Made by a program: the position numbers and the translations under genes. Under the pieces are notes generated by a model. That model was not told the origin of the DNA and did no database searches. It worked only from the letters and a program-made list of their open reading frames with translations. This document shows, in pieces, positions 36,784-46,443 of a DNA stretch of 64,000 nucleotides. Within the stretch, counting starts at the first letter, position 1. Each line of letters begins with the position of its first letter. The DNA is from Gammaproteobacteria bacterium (GTDB taxonomy: Bacteria > Pseudomonadota > Gammaproteobacteria > Enterobacterales > Alteromonadaceae): NCBI GenBank assembly GCA_018222405.1, contig JAAFAI010000002.1:124001-188000 (forward strand). Reading direction: 5' to 3'.

Positions 36784-38702
36784 AACCGGTAGCGTTTGAG
36801 CTGTTGCTGCATGCTGCTGATTTCGTCTACCAGCAGCGCACAGTTTTGCGCAACCTGGCGGGCATAATCGCTGTTCTGACTGCCCACATTCTGAATACTG
36901 CTCAGGCGCTTTGCCACATCTTCTGTGATACTCGCCTGCCGTGAGGCCATGGTCGCTGCTTCCTGATTTAACTCAGTAATGGTGGCCACAGCGTGCAGTG
37001 ACTTCTCCAGTGATTCGCCGGCATTTTGTGTCACCTGTACGGTAGCGAATGCATTGTCTTTGTTTTGCTGCATTTTATCTGCGGCCTCACGACTGCCCTG
37101 CTGTAAGCGCTCAATCATTACGCGAATTTCTTCAGTAGACGACTGGGTGCGACTGGCCAGTGAGCGGACTTCGTCTGCGACCACGGCGAACCCGCGGCCT
37201 TGCTCTCCGGCCCGGGCAGCCTCAATCGCTGCATTGAGTGCCAGTAAATTTGTTTGCTCAGCGATATTACGAATTACATCCATCACGCCACTGATTTGTT
37301 CACTGGCGGCAGCCAGTTCATTGATCACCTGAACCGACGTATCGATATTTTGTGCCTGGGCCTCAATGTCTTTAATGGTTGCTGACAACACGCTAACACT
37401 GTTTCGGGTGTCACTGTCGGCAGCGCCGGCGGCTTCATTAGAATGGTTAATGTTAGTGGAGACCGCGACCGCATTTTCCTGCAACGTTGATAAGGCGTCG
37501 CCGATGGCACTGGTTTCACTGGTTAGTTCTGTTACCGTCGAGCTGGACTTCACCGCAGTGTCGTTAAGTTGTCGGGATTGGGAAAGCATGGTGTCTGTGG
37601 CCTGATTTACGCTCCTCAGAGTGGTCTGTAGTTGCGAAAGCAGTTTATTAAAACCCTTGGCCATCTGGCCGAATTCGTCGCTGGAATTAGCATTAAAGCG
37701 GAATGTGAGGTCGCCTTCACCAGAGGCCAGATCGTTCACAACGCCGATAAATTCGTCCAAAGGTTTACCTACCAGATAATTGATTAAGAAGAATATGGTT
37801 GCCAGAATCGCCACACTGGCAACAATGATTTTCAATAACACTGAAAATACTGCACCAGCTACTAATGATGACTTTTCGTCACTGGACGCGGCCAGGATGA
37901 GTTCATAGCCCCATTTATCAAAAGGAATAATGCTGATATCCCAGTTGTCATCGCCGTTAGCCAGTGCGTTACTCACCGTCGCTTCATTAACGTGGGAAGA
38001 AAACATGCGCAGGTTACCCTTGCTGTCTTTCAGCGCCACAAACCCCTCTTCAAGTAATTTGCTTTTGGTAATGGCTTCTTCGAGAACATTGAGGTCGGCA
38101 GAATAGCCCACGTACCAGATACCAATGACTTGTTGAGCCGCATTAAACATAGGCTCGTAAGCAGTGAGATAAGGGCTGCCCAGAATATCCACGGCGCCAT
38201 AAAAAGCTTTACGTTGTTTGATCTGTGCCATGGCCTTACCCTGCGGTGCCAGCTTGGTACCTATCGCCCGTTCACCGTCTTTGATAACATTGGTGCTAAC
38301 CCGGATAAAATCATCGCCGGTTTTGCTAAACAGTGTAGCGGTGCCGCCCATTACGGCGGTGAGCCCATCAACCAGGGCGAAGTTATTGGCTTGTGCTTCG
38401 CCGCCAATAAACAGTTGGGTGGCCGGGGTTTGTTTGACCATAACTTCACCGCCCTGGGAGGGAATACCCATTTCATCCCCTCGTTCTTTTAGCAGCTTCA
38501 TGCTGCTAACTACGCGTTCGTGCATCAACGAGTCTGTAACGGTGAGAATGTTTGTCAGTCTGGCCGATAACTGGTCTTTTTGCTGACTGATTTTATCTTC
38601 AGCCTCTGAGGAGGCTGAAACAGAAGTAATAATCGCAATCACCACCGCAAAAGCGGCAATGACCACAGTGATAGCAATAAGAAATTTACGCTGAATGGAC
38701 AT
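36780..38702 (-). CDS. Methyl-accepting chemotaxis protein with Cache-type sensor
   Basis: A 640-residue membrane chemoreceptor. A membrane helix (about 8-28) and a periplasmic domain (about 30-275) that looks like a single Cache sensor precede a second helix (about 280-300, [19 protein letters not shown]). A HAMP linker ([24 protein letters not shown]) leads to the signalling domain, whose hairpin tip [34 protein letters not shown] contacts CheA and CheW. The C-terminus (QLKRYRF) lacks the NWETF-type pentapeptide tether for CheR/CheB. The ligand is unknown. A GGAG site precedes the ATG. Confidence 0.93.
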   Translation of the reverse strand: MSIQRKFLIAITVVIAAFAVVIAIITSVSASSEAEDKISQQKDQLSARLTNILTVTDSLMHERVVSSMKLLKERGDEMGIPSQGGEVMVKQTPATQLFIGGEAQANNFALVDGLTAVMGGTATLFSKTGDDFIRVSTNVIKDGERAIGTKLAPQGKAMAQIKQRKAFYGAVDILGSPYLTAYEPMFNAAQQVIGIWYVGYSADLNVLEEAITKSKLLEEGFVALKDSKGNLRMFSSHVNEATVSNALANGDDNWDISIIPFDKWGYELILAASSDEKSSLVAGAVFSVLLKIIVASVAILATIFFLINYLVGKPLDEFIGVVNDLASGEGDLTFRFNANSSDEFGQMAKGFNKLLSQLQTTLRSVNQATDTMLSQSRQLNDTAVKSSSTVTELTSETSAIGDALSTLQENAVAVSTNINHSNEAAGAADSDTRNSVSVLSATIKDIEAQAQNIDTSVQVINELAAASEQISGVMDVIRNIAEQTNLLALNAAIEAARAGEQGRGFAVVADEVRSLASRTQSSTEEIRVMIERLQQGSREAADKMQQNKDNAFATVQVTQNAGESLEKSLHAVATITELNQEAATMASRQASITEDVAKRLSSIQNVGSQNSDYARQVAQNCALLVDEISSMQQQLKRYRF

Positions 38703-38849
38703 ACTTACTCCGGCAACTATCGGGTTTTGCTGGCGTCCCTGTTGAGCAAAAAATGCAGCAACTAAAATGGTTGCTCTGTTATTACTAGATAATAGTAGAG
38801 TAAATTTCCGATTCAGCTAATTTTTTTGCAATCAAACTGATTGCTGCCG

Positions 38850-38869
38850 GCGCTTTTAAACAAAAGCGC
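38850..38869. repeat. 8-bp inverted repeat over the hemW stop codon
   Basis: GCGCTTTT (38850-38857) and AAAAGCGC (38862-38869) with a 4-base loop. On the hemW (minus) strand this hairpin covers the stop codon. It may be the end structure of the srmB-rdgB-hemW transcript, although no U-run follows. Confidence 0.5.
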
Positions 38870-39995
38870 TAAGTAAGGTATTAAGGTATCGACGACCCAT
38901 TGAGGAGACCTGCCAGTGGTTTGCTGTTTCAGCCAGTAAGCCATTACTGATAGCCTGCCCGATAGCGTCTTGCTGTGGCGTGGTGAGAGATGTACCAGTG
39001 AGAGCCGCAAAATCGGCCTTCGGGCAGGGCTCCACCAGTCGAAAACGATTCATGAAAAACTCAAAGGCCAGATCGTCTTCCTCAACCTGATTCTGATGAT
39101 CAAGGTAAGGCCGGTTAAGTGTCATGTAACCACGGGGGTGTTTTACTTTTACCGTGCGGGTAATGGTGCGACTGTCGATGTTGGTTAATTTGCCATGGGC
39201 GCCGCAGCCAATGCCAATGTAGTCGCCAAATCGCCAGTAGTTCAGATTATGCCGGCATTGGTAACCGGGTTTACTGTAGCCGGATATTTCGTATTGCTCA
39301 TAGCCTGACGCCGCCAGTAATTTGTGACCTTCAGCCTGGATATCCCACAGAATATCATCGTCAGGTAATTCCGGCGGTCTGGAGTAAAATGGCGTATTGG
39401 GTTCAATAGTGAGCTGATACCAGGATAAATGCTTTGGCTGTTGGTTTATAGCCTGGTTTAAGTCATCGAGTGCGTTTTGCAGGGTCTGGTCCGGCAAGCC
39501 GTGCATCAGATCTACGTTAAAGCTTTTAACACCACTTTGCTCGGCCTGGGTAATAGCGAATAAGGCCTGAACCGGATCGTGAATACGTCCCAGCGCAGTT
39601 AAATGCCGGGCCTGAAAGCTTTGGATTCCAATAGAAAAACGGTTTACCCCTGCCGCTACGTATCCCTTAAACCGGGCCGCCTCTATGGTTCCGGGATTGG
39701 CCTCCAGAGTTATTTCTATGTCCTTCGCAAAGGGCACGCGTTTTTGCGCCTCTGTAAGCAGGTAGCCTATGCTCTCGGGGCTAAACAAACTCGGCGTGCC
39801 GCCGCCGATGAAAATGGTCTCTACCGGCCGCTCACCGGTTAGGCGGGCGTCCTGCTCTAAATCGGCCAGTAAATGGGCGATATATTCCTGTTCTGGTAGC
39901 CCGCTTTTCAGCGCGTGGGAATTAAAGTCACAGTAGGGGCATTTTTGCACACACCAGGGAATGTGAATGTACAGGCCCAGAGGGGGTAACCGCAT
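38856..39995 (-). CDS. hemW: Heme chaperone / radical SAM protein HemW
   Basis: A 379-residue radical SAM protein of the HemN-like family. Its 4Fe-4S motif is CVQKCPYC near residue 15, followed by DFNSHAL. IETIFIGGGTPSLFS and the GIQSFQARHLTALGR stretch are typical. It is the shorter HemW type (about 380 residues, no N-terminal HemN extension), thought to handle heme rather than act as coproporphyrinogen oxidase. It shares a base with the rdgB stop, the common rdgB-hemW order of gammaproteobacteria. Confidence 0.95.
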   Translation of the reverse strand: MRLPPLGLYIHIPWCVQKCPYCDFNSHALKSGLPEQEYIAHLLADLEQDARLTGERPVETIFIGGGTPSLFSPESIGYLLTEAQKRVPFAKDIEITLEANPGTIEAARFKGYVAAGVNRFSIGIQSFQARHLTALGRIHDPVQALFAITQAEQSGVKSFNVDLMHGLPDQTLQNALDDLNQAINQQPKHLSWYQLTIEPNTPFYSRPPELPDDDILWDIQAEGHKLLAASGYEQYEISGYSKPGYQCRHNLNYWRFGDYIGIGCGAHGKLTNIDSRTITRTVKVKHPRGYMTLNRPYLDHQNQVEEDDLAFEFFMNRFRLVEPCPKADFAALTGTSLTTPQQDAIGQAISNGLLAETANHWQVSSMGRRYLNTLLSAFV

Positions 39996-40594
39996 TACAG
40001 ACCTTTGATACGTGCCAGTAATTGCTGCATGGCCTGGCCACGATGACTCACAGCGTTCTTCTGAGCTTTTTCAAGTTCTGCAGCCGTGCACTTAAACTCA
40101 TCCACATAAAACACCGGATCGTAGCCAAAACCGCCTTCGCCATGAGGATGGCGGGTAATGCTGCCATGCCACTGACCTTCACTGATAAACGGAATAGGGT
40201 CGTCAGCGTGACGCATCATTACCAGTACACACTGAAAGTGTGCAGTACGGTTTGCGTTGTCTTCGCCTAAAGCGTTAAGTAATCGGGCGATGTTATCACT
40301 GTCTGTGGCATCTTCACCCGCGTAGCGTGCCGAGTAAATACCCGGTGCCCCCTGCAGTGCATCAACCACCAGGCCTGAGTCATCGGCGATAGCAGGTAAG
40401 CCGGTTTCCTGCGCCGCATGGCGGGCTTTAATGATGGCATTTTCCACAAAGGTGGTCCCGGTCTCCGGCACACTGCTGACATTGAACTCACTTTGCGGCA
40501 GCACTTCTATATTGAGCGGTGCAAACAAGCTGGCAAATTCTTTGACTTTCCCGGCGTTACCGGTAGCCAGTACCACTTTAGCAGGCAGTGACAT
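39995..40594 (-). CDS. rdgB: dITP/XTP pyrophosphatase RdgB
   Basis: A 199-residue house-cleaning enzyme of the HAM1/ITPase family that hydrolyses dITP, ITP and XTP to monophosphates, keeping deaminated purines out of nucleic acid. Signatures: VLATGNAGKVKEF at the N-terminus (nucleotide loop), TGLPAIADDSGLVVDAL with the metal-binding aspartates, GAPGIYSARYAG and the C-terminal GEGGFGYDPVFYV and SHRGQAM. Read together with hemW. Confidence 0.96.
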   Translation of the reverse strand: MSLPAKVVLATGNAGKVKEFASLFAPLNIEVLPQSEFNVSSVPETGTTFVENAIIKARHAAQETGLPAIADDSGLVVDALQGAPGIYSARYAGEDATDSDNIARLLNALGEDNANRTAHFQCVLVMMRHADDPIPFISEGQWHGSITRHPHGEGGFGYDPVFYVDEFKCTAAELEKAQKNAVSHRGQAMQQLLARIKGL

Positions 40595-40599
40595 AATAT

Positions 40600-41808
40600 T
40601 TATCTCTTCTTCTTTTTGGCGGTTTTGGACGTTTTGGCTTTCTTTTTCTTAGCCTTATTTTCCGGCGCTTTGTGTTTAGGGCGCAGACCTTCAACAAAGC
40701 GAGCTTTAAACGGCTCATCCATATAGCGTGTGACTTTACCCACCATCTCAAAATCATGGGCTTCTATCAACGAAATAGCAGTGCCCTTGGCCCCGGCTCG
40801 CCCGGTCCGTCCTATACGGTGTACATAGACATCGGCCTTGCGAGGCATATCAAAGTTAATGACATGGCTGACATTAGGGACATCAATACCGCGGGCCGCC
40901 ACATCGGTGGCCAGCAGTATGTTGAGTTTGCCTGATTTAAAGCTGGCTAATGCAGCATTGCGCTTATCCTGGGGCATTTCACCCTGCAGATAACACACGT
41001 TGAGACCCAATCGCTGCAGGTTTTCACGCAGCCATTGCAGACGCTCACGGGTTTTAACAAACACCACGGCGCTGGTGATTTGTTCCTTCAGAATTTTTTC
41101 CACTAAGGCGAGCTTATGCTCGAGGTTATCGGCCAGGTGATACCACTGGTGAATTTTGGCCTTCTCACGACGCGGCGGATCGGCTTCGATGATTACTGGC
41201 TCATTGAGCAAATCATTGGCAAAATGACGTACGCCAGCGCCTTCCAGTGTCGCCGAGAACAACATATTCTGTTTACGCCAGCGGGCTTCAGAAGCGATTT
41301 GATTTACTATCCCGGAAAAGCCCATATCCAGCATACGGTCGGCTTCATCAAGAATTAAACATTCAATGTCGCGGCAATCAGCCGATTCCTGTTCGATATG
41401 TTCAAACAGACGACCCGGCGTAGCAACCAGAATATCGAGATTCTGTGACAGGGTTTCCCGGTCGGTGCCGTAGTTAATACCGCCGGTGATCACACCGCAG
41501 ATCAGGTCGGTGTAGCGGGTAACGGCAACGGTTTGCTCGTAAACCTGCAGTGCCAGTTCACGGGTCGGTGTTAAAACCAGAATACGGGTAGAGCCCGGCT
41601 GCTTGCGCGGAAAATCCAGCAGAAACTGGCAGGCCGGTAATAAGAACCCCAGGGTTTTACCTGTGCCGGTTGGCGCGGAGGCCAGAATGTCTTTACCTTC
41701 CATGGCCTGAGGAACCACCATGGACTGGATGGTGGTGGGGCGGCTCAGGCCCATATCGGCGAGTGCCCGGCACAGGTCATCGTCTAATTCTAGTTGTTCG
41801 AATGTCAT
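40600..41808 (-). CDS. srmB: DEAD-box RNA helicase SrmB
   Basis: A 402-residue DEAD-box helicase matching SrmB, an early 50S-subunit assembly factor. Motifs: Q-motif region FEQLELDDDLCRALADMGLSRPTTIQ, I ASAPTGTGKT, Ia PTRELALQV, II DEAD (LILDEADRMLDMGF), III SAT, and C-terminal ARGIDVPNVSHVINFD and HRIGRTGRAG. The start region and LLDFPRKQPG are very close to E. coli SrmB. The C-terminal tail is strongly basic (KKKKAKTSKTAKKKKR), expected to aid rRNA binding. rdgB follows 5 bases after its stop. Confidence 0.93.
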   Translation of the reverse strand: MTFEQLELDDDLCRALADMGLSRPTTIQSMVVPQAMEGKDILASAPTGTGKTLGFLLPACQFLLDFPRKQPGSTRILVLTPTRELALQVYEQTVAVTRYTDLICGVITGGINYGTDRETLSQNLDILVATPGRLFEHIEQESADCRDIECLILDEADRMLDMGFSGIVNQIASEARWRKQNMLFSATLEGAGVRHFANDLLNEPVIIEADPPRREKAKIHQWYHLADNLEHKLALVEKILKEQITSAVVFVKTRERLQWLRENLQRLGLNVCYLQGEMPQDKRNAALASFKSGKLNILLATDVAARGIDVPNVSHVINFDMPRKADVYVHRIGRTGRAGAKGTAISLIEAHDFEMVGKVTRYMDEPFKARFVEGLRPKHKAPENKAKKKKAKTSKTAKKKKR

Positions 41809-41855
41809 AAAAATACGTCTGTCGCATGAATGGCGCTATTGTAGCATTAAATCTG

Positions 41856-42968
41856 CTAAACGCCGTGCTTTGTGATGCTCTGTTCAATCTGTTTTAGCCG
41901 CTGTTGGTTAAGCTGCTGTTTGATGTCGGGGCCTTTATGCCCGGCAGTAATAATAGCTTTCACATCTACCTGATTGGCCGCTGTCAGGGCATCGGTGAAT
42001 ACCGCTCTAAAATGCTGCCCTTGGGCAGAATAGACAACAGTAAACAGCGGCATCAGGCGCTCCAGTCGTTCCGGGCGACGCCAGGCATCGCAGGTATTGA
42101 GCGCGTCCAGTAGCCACTCACTCTGGTGAATGTTTCCGGCCAGTAAAGGCAGAATTTTTGCCGCCAGTTGCGCACAGTCGGCTTCCTGATTGGGGACTTT
42201 GAGTCTTTTTTGTAATGTATCTAATGCCGGTTGCTCAAGGGGCCAGCATACGGTTGCCCAGCGCACGGCTAAAGGCTGCTCAGAGGCTGCTGCACGTTGC
42301 AGGGAATCTGTTATTGACTCATCCGCTATTAACGCCTCAAGTTCTGGCATCCACGCCGTTAGTGCACCGCATTGTTGTAATACATCAAGGTACACTTCTG
42401 GATTATCTTCCATCAGTGCCCGGCGTGTTTCCTGCCATACGCGCTCAGCACTCAACTGGCGGATATCGTCGGATGCGGCCATGGTTTGCATTAGCTTCAT
42501 GGTTTCTTCTGCCACGCTGAATCCCAGGTACGCATAGCGGGCGGCAAACCGGGCAACCCGGAATATCCGCAGTGGATCTTCGCTAAAAGCCGAAGATACA
42601 TGGCGCAGCAACCGCTGTTGCAAATCTGCCTGACCATTGTAAGGGTCAATGAGTTCGCCGCTGGCGGATTCTGCCATGGCATTAATGGTGAGATCCCGGC
42701 GCAGCAGGTCTTCCTCGAGGGTCACGTCGGGCGTGGCATGGCAGCTAAAACCAGTATAGCCACCGCCGGTTTTTCTTTCGGTGCGGGCGAGGGCATATTC
42801 TTCCTGAGTTTGCGGGTGCAGGAACACCGGGAAGTCTTTACCTACCTGCGTGTAGCCCTGGGCCAATAGCTGCGCCGACGTTGCGCCCACTACTACCCAG
42901 TCACGCTCGGTGACTTTGCGATGAAGTAATTTGTCGCGTACCGCGCCGCCCACCAGATAAACCTGCAT
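41856..42968 (-). CDS. cca: CCA-adding tRNA nucleotidyltransferase
   Basis: A class II nucleotidyltransferase of 370 residues that adds or repairs the 3' CCA end of tRNAs. The N-terminal catalytic motif is VYLVGGAVRDKLL, with metal-binding aspartates in TERDWVVVG and LLRRDLTINAMA. The DPLRIFRVARFAARYAYLGF stretch and the base-selecting ERVWQETRRAL follow. It is about 40 residues shorter than E. coli Cca and I see no HD phosphohydrolase motif in the C-terminal part, so it is the form without the phosphatase domain. Confidence 0.94.
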   Translation of the reverse strand: MQVYLVGGAVRDKLLHRKVTERDWVVVGATSAQLLAQGYTQVGKDFPVFLHPQTQEEYALARTERKTGGGYTGFSCHATPDVTLEEDLLRRDLTINAMAESASGELIDPYNGQADLQQRLLRHVSSAFSEDPLRIFRVARFAARYAYLGFSVAEETMKLMQTMAASDDIRQLSAERVWQETRRALMEDNPEVYLDVLQQCGALTAWMPELEALIADESITDSLQRAAASEQPLAVRWATVCWPLEQPALDTLQKRLKVPNQEADCAQLAAKILPLLAGNIHQSEWLLDALNTCDAWRRPERLERLMPLFTVVYSAQGQHFRAVFTDALTAANQVDVKAIITAGHKGPDIKQQLNQQRLKQIEQSITKHGV

Positions 42969-43094
42969 GCTTACAATCTGCTGTTGAATGATGGGCGTAT
43001 TATGCCTGAGTAAGCGCCTGAAAACACGGTGTTGTTGACTTCAACCGACAGTCTGATAGTTTACCGAACATATGGACAGTTCAGCTGGCACAAC

Positions 43095-44000
43095 ATGTTT
43101 TTACAATATTTCGGGTTAACTGATAATCCGTTCTCCATCGCGCCCAACCCTGATTACCTGTATATGAGCCCGCGCCACAAGGAAGCGCTGGCGCATCTCA
43201 CCTTTGGGTTACGGGAAAGTGGCGGCTTCGTCATGCTAACCGGCGAAGTGGGTACCGGCAAAACGACGGTTTCGCGTAAGTTGCTGCAACAGTTGCCGGA
43301 CTCGACACAGGTGGCGATGATCCTTAACCCCACTTTATCAGCCATTGAACTGCTGGCAACAGTGTGCGATGAGCTTAATATTGAAACCGATCCCAATCAG
43401 GCCAGCCTGAAATACTTTACCGATAAGATTTTGCAAAAACTGGCAGATAACCATAACGCCGGTAAAAACACCGTGCTGATGATTGATGAAGCGCAGCACC
43501 TGTTACCGGAAGTGCTTGAGCAACTGCGGTTGTTGACCAACCTGGAAACCAATCGCGAAAAGCTGCTCAAAGTGGTGTTGATTGGTCAGCCTGAATTACA
43601 GCAATTGCTAAAACGTAATGAACTGCGTCAGTTAGCCCAGCGGATCACCGCACGTTATCACCTGTTACCACTCAATGCTGACGAAGTAAAAGCTTATGTG
43701 AATCATCGCCTGAGCGTAGCCAACGGCGATATTTCGGTATTCAGTGCTGCCACGGTGCGTGCTATGTACCGCGTTACCGCCGGGATCCCACGGGTAATTA
43801 ATCTGCTCTGCGACAGGGCCATGACCCTGGCTTTTACCCAGCAAAAACCGGTAGTGAAAAAGCACCTGTTCTTAGCAGCGGCAGAACAGATTTTAGGTGA
43901 AGACGTTGTTCAGCAGCGCCTGCGCGGCCAGCAAACTCTTATCTATGCAGGGATTTTCCTAAGCGCGATGGTGGGCGGTTATTTGTGGGGAATGGCATGA
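43095..44000 (+). CDS. exeA: ExeA/GspA-type AAA ATPase of type II secretion
   Basis: A 301-residue ATPase related to Aeromonas ExeA (GspA), which with ExeB helps the secretin GspD cross the peptidoglycan. The family start MFLQYFGLTDNPFSIAPNPDYLYMS is clear, so ATG 43095 is used rather than GTG 43029. Walker A is GEVGTGKTT and Walker B VLMIDEAQHL, with a C-terminal hydrophobic helix (about 280-300, LIYAGIFLSAMVGGYLWGM). It lacks the long periplasmic peptidoglycan-binding part of full ExeA, ending right after the helix. It overlaps the GspB-like gene by 4 bases. Divergent from cca. Confidence 0.85.
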   Translation: MFLQYFGLTDNPFSIAPNPDYLYMSPRHKEALAHLTFGLRESGGFVMLTGEVGTGKTTVSRKLLQQLPDSTQVAMILNPTLSAIELLATVCDELNIETDPNQASLKYFTDKILQKLADNHNAGKNTVLMIDEAQHLLPEVLEQLRLLTNLETNREKLLKVVLIGQPELQQLLKRNELRQLAQRITARYHLLPLNADEVKAYVNHRLSVANGDISVFSAATVRAMYRVTAGIPRVINLLCDRAMTLAFTQQKPVVKKHLFLAAAEQILGEDVVQQRLRGQQTLIYAGIFLSAMVGGYLWGMA

Positions 44001-45076
44001 ACCAGATCATCCCCATAGAGCAAGCGATGCCTGGCATGATGATTGTGCAGGTGACGGCACAAAATGGCCCGGTGAAAATCAAAAAGTCTGGTCTTATTAC
44101 CAGCGACGCCATGATCCAGGGCTTGATTGAAATGGGCGTGCAGGAAATTGAATATGATCCGGAGCAAACCGTTGAGATCTGCACCGATGAAGCGTTGGTG
44201 ACCACCGAACAAACGCCTACCCAGGCGCTACTGCGCGGGCAATACGACACCCGTGCGCAAAAAACAGACAGCGCCATTAGCGATCAGTTTAACCGCAGCT
44301 TATTCTTACCCACGGTTAACGGCCTGCCCGGACAATGGCAGCGCCTGGTTAAGCCGGTGATGACGGGATTGTTACTGACCATCGGAGGTTGCGCCACGGG
44401 CTACTTCCTGGCCGTAGGGCCCGCAATGCTTGAACAGTTATTAAATGGTCCGGACTCGGTCAGTGAAAGGGTTGTGAGTCAGACTGTCGTCGCAGCGCCG
44501 CCAACAGTAGCTAGCTCACCGGTAGCGGTAATTGAGGATGCGAAGCCCTCAGGCGACGCGGCCGGCACAGCAGAAGAAACCAGTTCGTCAGATCAAGCGG
44601 CAACCAATATCGTGTCTGCAGTCGATAGGGATATCACAACGCCAGAACCTGAAGCTACTGAACCTGACAGGCCTGCGGCTAACGAAAGTGCTGTGAGCGA
44701 AGATAATGAAAGTGACAAGGTGGCAGTGTCGCCAGAATTGATGGCCCGGTTTAATAAAGTGCTTACCGATCTGGAAAAAGAGGAAGCTCGCGGCATAGAA
44801 CCTTCGGCTTCAGAAACCGTGGTGACGGTACACGATGATATTCAGCGTGTCGATCAGTTGCCAGCGCATTTACTTACCCGTTTACCAACCATGGATTTTA
44901 GTGCCCATATGTACGCCTCAGCTCCGGCTGACCGTTGGGTGCGCGTGAATGGTGACGACAAGGGCGAGGGCGACTGGATTGCCGACCGTGTGCAGATAGT
45001 TAATATTGAAGCGCAACGGGTGATATTACGTTTTGAAGGTGAAGTGTTTAGCATGACGGCGCTTACCGACTGGTAA
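43997..45076 (+). CDS. GspB-like protein with an HD-GYP-type N-terminal domain
   Basis: A 359-residue partner of the ExeA-like ATPase. Three parts are visible. Residues 1 to about 60 (IIPIEQAMPGMMIVQVTAQ, then KIKKSGLITSDAMIQGLIEMG) resemble the DUF3391 domain normally found in front of HD-GYP phosphodiesterases. A membrane helix follows at about 118-142. After a Ser/Glu/Ala-rich periplasmic linker (about 150-295) the last 60 residues (MDFSAHMYASAPADRWVRVN and ILRFEGEVFSMTAL) match the GspB/ExeB C-terminal domain. Start ATG 43997 has a GGGG site and the ATGA overlap; GTG 43985 is less likely. Probably an inner-membrane assembly factor for the type II secretin. Confidence 0.75.
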   Translation: MNQIIPIEQAMPGMMIVQVTAQNGPVKIKKSGLITSDAMIQGLIEMGVQEIEYDPEQTVEICTDEALVTTEQTPTQALLRGQYDTRAQKTDSAISDQFNRSLFLPTVNGLPGQWQRLVKPVMTGLLLTIGGCATGYFLAVGPAMLEQLLNGPDSVSERVVSQTVVAAPPTVASSPVAVIEDAKPSGDAAGTAEETSSSDQAATNIVSAVDRDITTPEPEATEPDRPAANESAVSEDNESDKVAVSPELMARFNKVLTDLEKEEARGIEPSASETVVTVHDDIQRVDQLPAHLLTRLPTMDFSAHMYASAPADRWVRVNGDDKGEGDWIADRVQIVNIEAQRVILRFEGEVFSMTALTDW

Positions 45077-45084
45077 TTTCTCAG

Positions 45085-45110
45085 CAGGCGAGTGCTTACT
45101 CACTCGCCTG
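45085..45110. repeat. 10-bp perfect hairpin between convergent genes
   Basis: CAGGCGAGTG (45085-45094) and CACTCGCCTG (45101-45110) with a 6-base loop. It sits where the GspB-like and HD-GYP genes converge and includes the HD-GYP stop codon. No U-run on either side, so it is a stable 3' structure rather than a standard terminator. Confidence 0.6.
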
Positions 45111-46313
45111 TGGTATGAATACCTCACTGAAAAATTTAGGCAGATTAATAGCAAATTCATCGGGGCCAATACTGCTCTCTATCTCATCGCTGCCTTTGGC
45201 CAGATCCACCCGTTTAACTTCCTGAAAATGGCCGCCGTTGATGCTGTAAAACGTCATCACCTGCGGTTGTAACAGGTTAGATGGGTTGCGCCGGCTGACA
45301 ATGCCCAGTTTGCCACTTTTCAGCTTCACCAGTGAGCCAATCGGGTAGATGCCAAGAACGCCAATCAGCCGGTTTACCAGCGTTTGTTCAAGGCCCTTGT
45401 TGCTGGCCAGTGCTTTGAGTACTTTGCTGGTCGGCATAGCATTGCCAAAGGGGACAGGCATGCCTAACCGCGAAAACTCATCAACCACGGCTGCGAGCTG
45501 AGCCAGCGGCTCTATATCGTTACCGCTGAGACCTTTGGGATAGCCTGAGCCATCAATTCGTTCATGGTGCTGGCTGACGATATCTTTCACTATTTCCGGC
45601 AGGTCATCGCTATGTTCTATTGCTGCCAGGGATTCATCGACATGGGTCTGATACATCATTAAATCGGTGCCGCTGAGTTTTTCTTCAGGCACGCAGAGTT
45701 CAGCCGGCAACTTCACCATACCGGTATCCATTAGCAACCCGGCCAGGCTGGCATACTCAACTGATTGCTGATCAAACCCGGCAGCGTCGGCCAGAATGGC
45801 CATATGGATACTGCAATTAAGCGAGTGCTCCAGCAGACTGTCACTGCCACGCTGCACCATGGATAAGCAGATCATCGCCGCCTGGTTTTCAAATACGCAT
45901 TCCAGAATATCCTGGGTTAGTGTACTTAATTTATTTACATCGGCGCCTTTGCCAGATTTTAACTGGTTGAGGAAATTTTGCTGTATTGCCATGGCTTTCT
46001 GGAACAGCTGTTCGGCTGCTTTCAGGCCGTCGCTGGTAAGTGGTTCACTGCTTACATCATGGTTAACGTCGCTGTCTGAGTGAACTTCGCCGGTTGGTTC
46101 TGCAGCCATTGAGGAAGAGGGCTCAGGGGTTGTTGCCTTGCCTTTGTCGGTATCTATTTCGACAAATTCCACGCCTTTACTGCGCAACTGAGCAATCACA
46201 GCGTCTGAGCGGACGACACCTTTGGAGCGTACTTTTACCTTGCCTGATTCATCGAGTACCCGGTTTACGTACATTCCGGGGGTTAAATCATCGATGGCAA
46301 TTCGTTGTAGCAT
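45096..46313 (-). CDS. HD-GYP-related protein with degenerate HD motif
   Basis: A 405-residue cytoplasmic protein: DUF3391 domain (about 1-60), linker, then an HD-GYP domain (about 140-300). HD-GYP enzymes hydrolyse cyclic di-GMP. Here the usual HDIGK motif reads MDTGM (195-199), so the metal-binding histidine and the lysine that contacts the nucleotide are both replaced. Other ligand positions remain: His163, His224, His249-His250 and VVDEF. The HHERIDGSGYPKGL block carrying GYP is intact. It is therefore more likely a c-di-GMP sensor or scaffold than an active phosphodiesterase. Its N-terminal domain resembles that of the convergent GspB-like protein. Confidence 0.85.
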   Translation of the reverse strand: MLQRIAIDDLTPGMYVNRVLDESGKVKVRSKGVVRSDAVIAQLRSKGVEFVEIDTDKGKATTPEPSSSMAAEPTGEVHSDSDVNHDVSSEPLTSDGLKAAEQLFQKAMAIQQNFLNQLKSGKGADVNKLSTLTQDILECVFENQAAMICLSMVQRGSDSLLEHSLNCSIHMAILADAAGFDQQSVEYASLAGLLMDTGMVKLPAELCVPEEKLSGTDLMMYQTHVDESLAAIEHSDDLPEIVKDIVSQHHERIDGSGYPKGLSGNDIEPLAQLAAVVDEFSRLGMPVPFGNAMPTSKVLKALASNKGLEQTLVNRLIGVLGIYPIGSLVKLKSGKLGIVSRRNPSNLLQPQVMTFYSINGGHFQEVKRVDLAKGSDEIESSIGPDEFAINLPKFFSEVFIPQASE

Positions 46314-46389
46314 TTCCTCTCCAGGCCGGCTTATCTGTGTAAATGTGCATTTTGCTAACTATAGCCTAACTGTATGGAGATGAAATGAA

Positions 46390-46432
46390 AAAAATAAAAA
46401 TGCCGCTCATCTGGATCAAATAAGCGGCATTT
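46390..46432 (-). terminator. Rho-independent terminator of the leu operon
   Basis: On the minus strand AAATGCCGCT and AGCGGCATTT (plus-strand arms 46398-46407 and 46423-46432) form a 10-bp stem with a 15-base loop, followed by a T-rich tract (TTATTTTTTT). It lies a few bases after the leuD stop. Confidence 0.85.
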
Positions 46433-46443
46433 AGTATTGCGTG

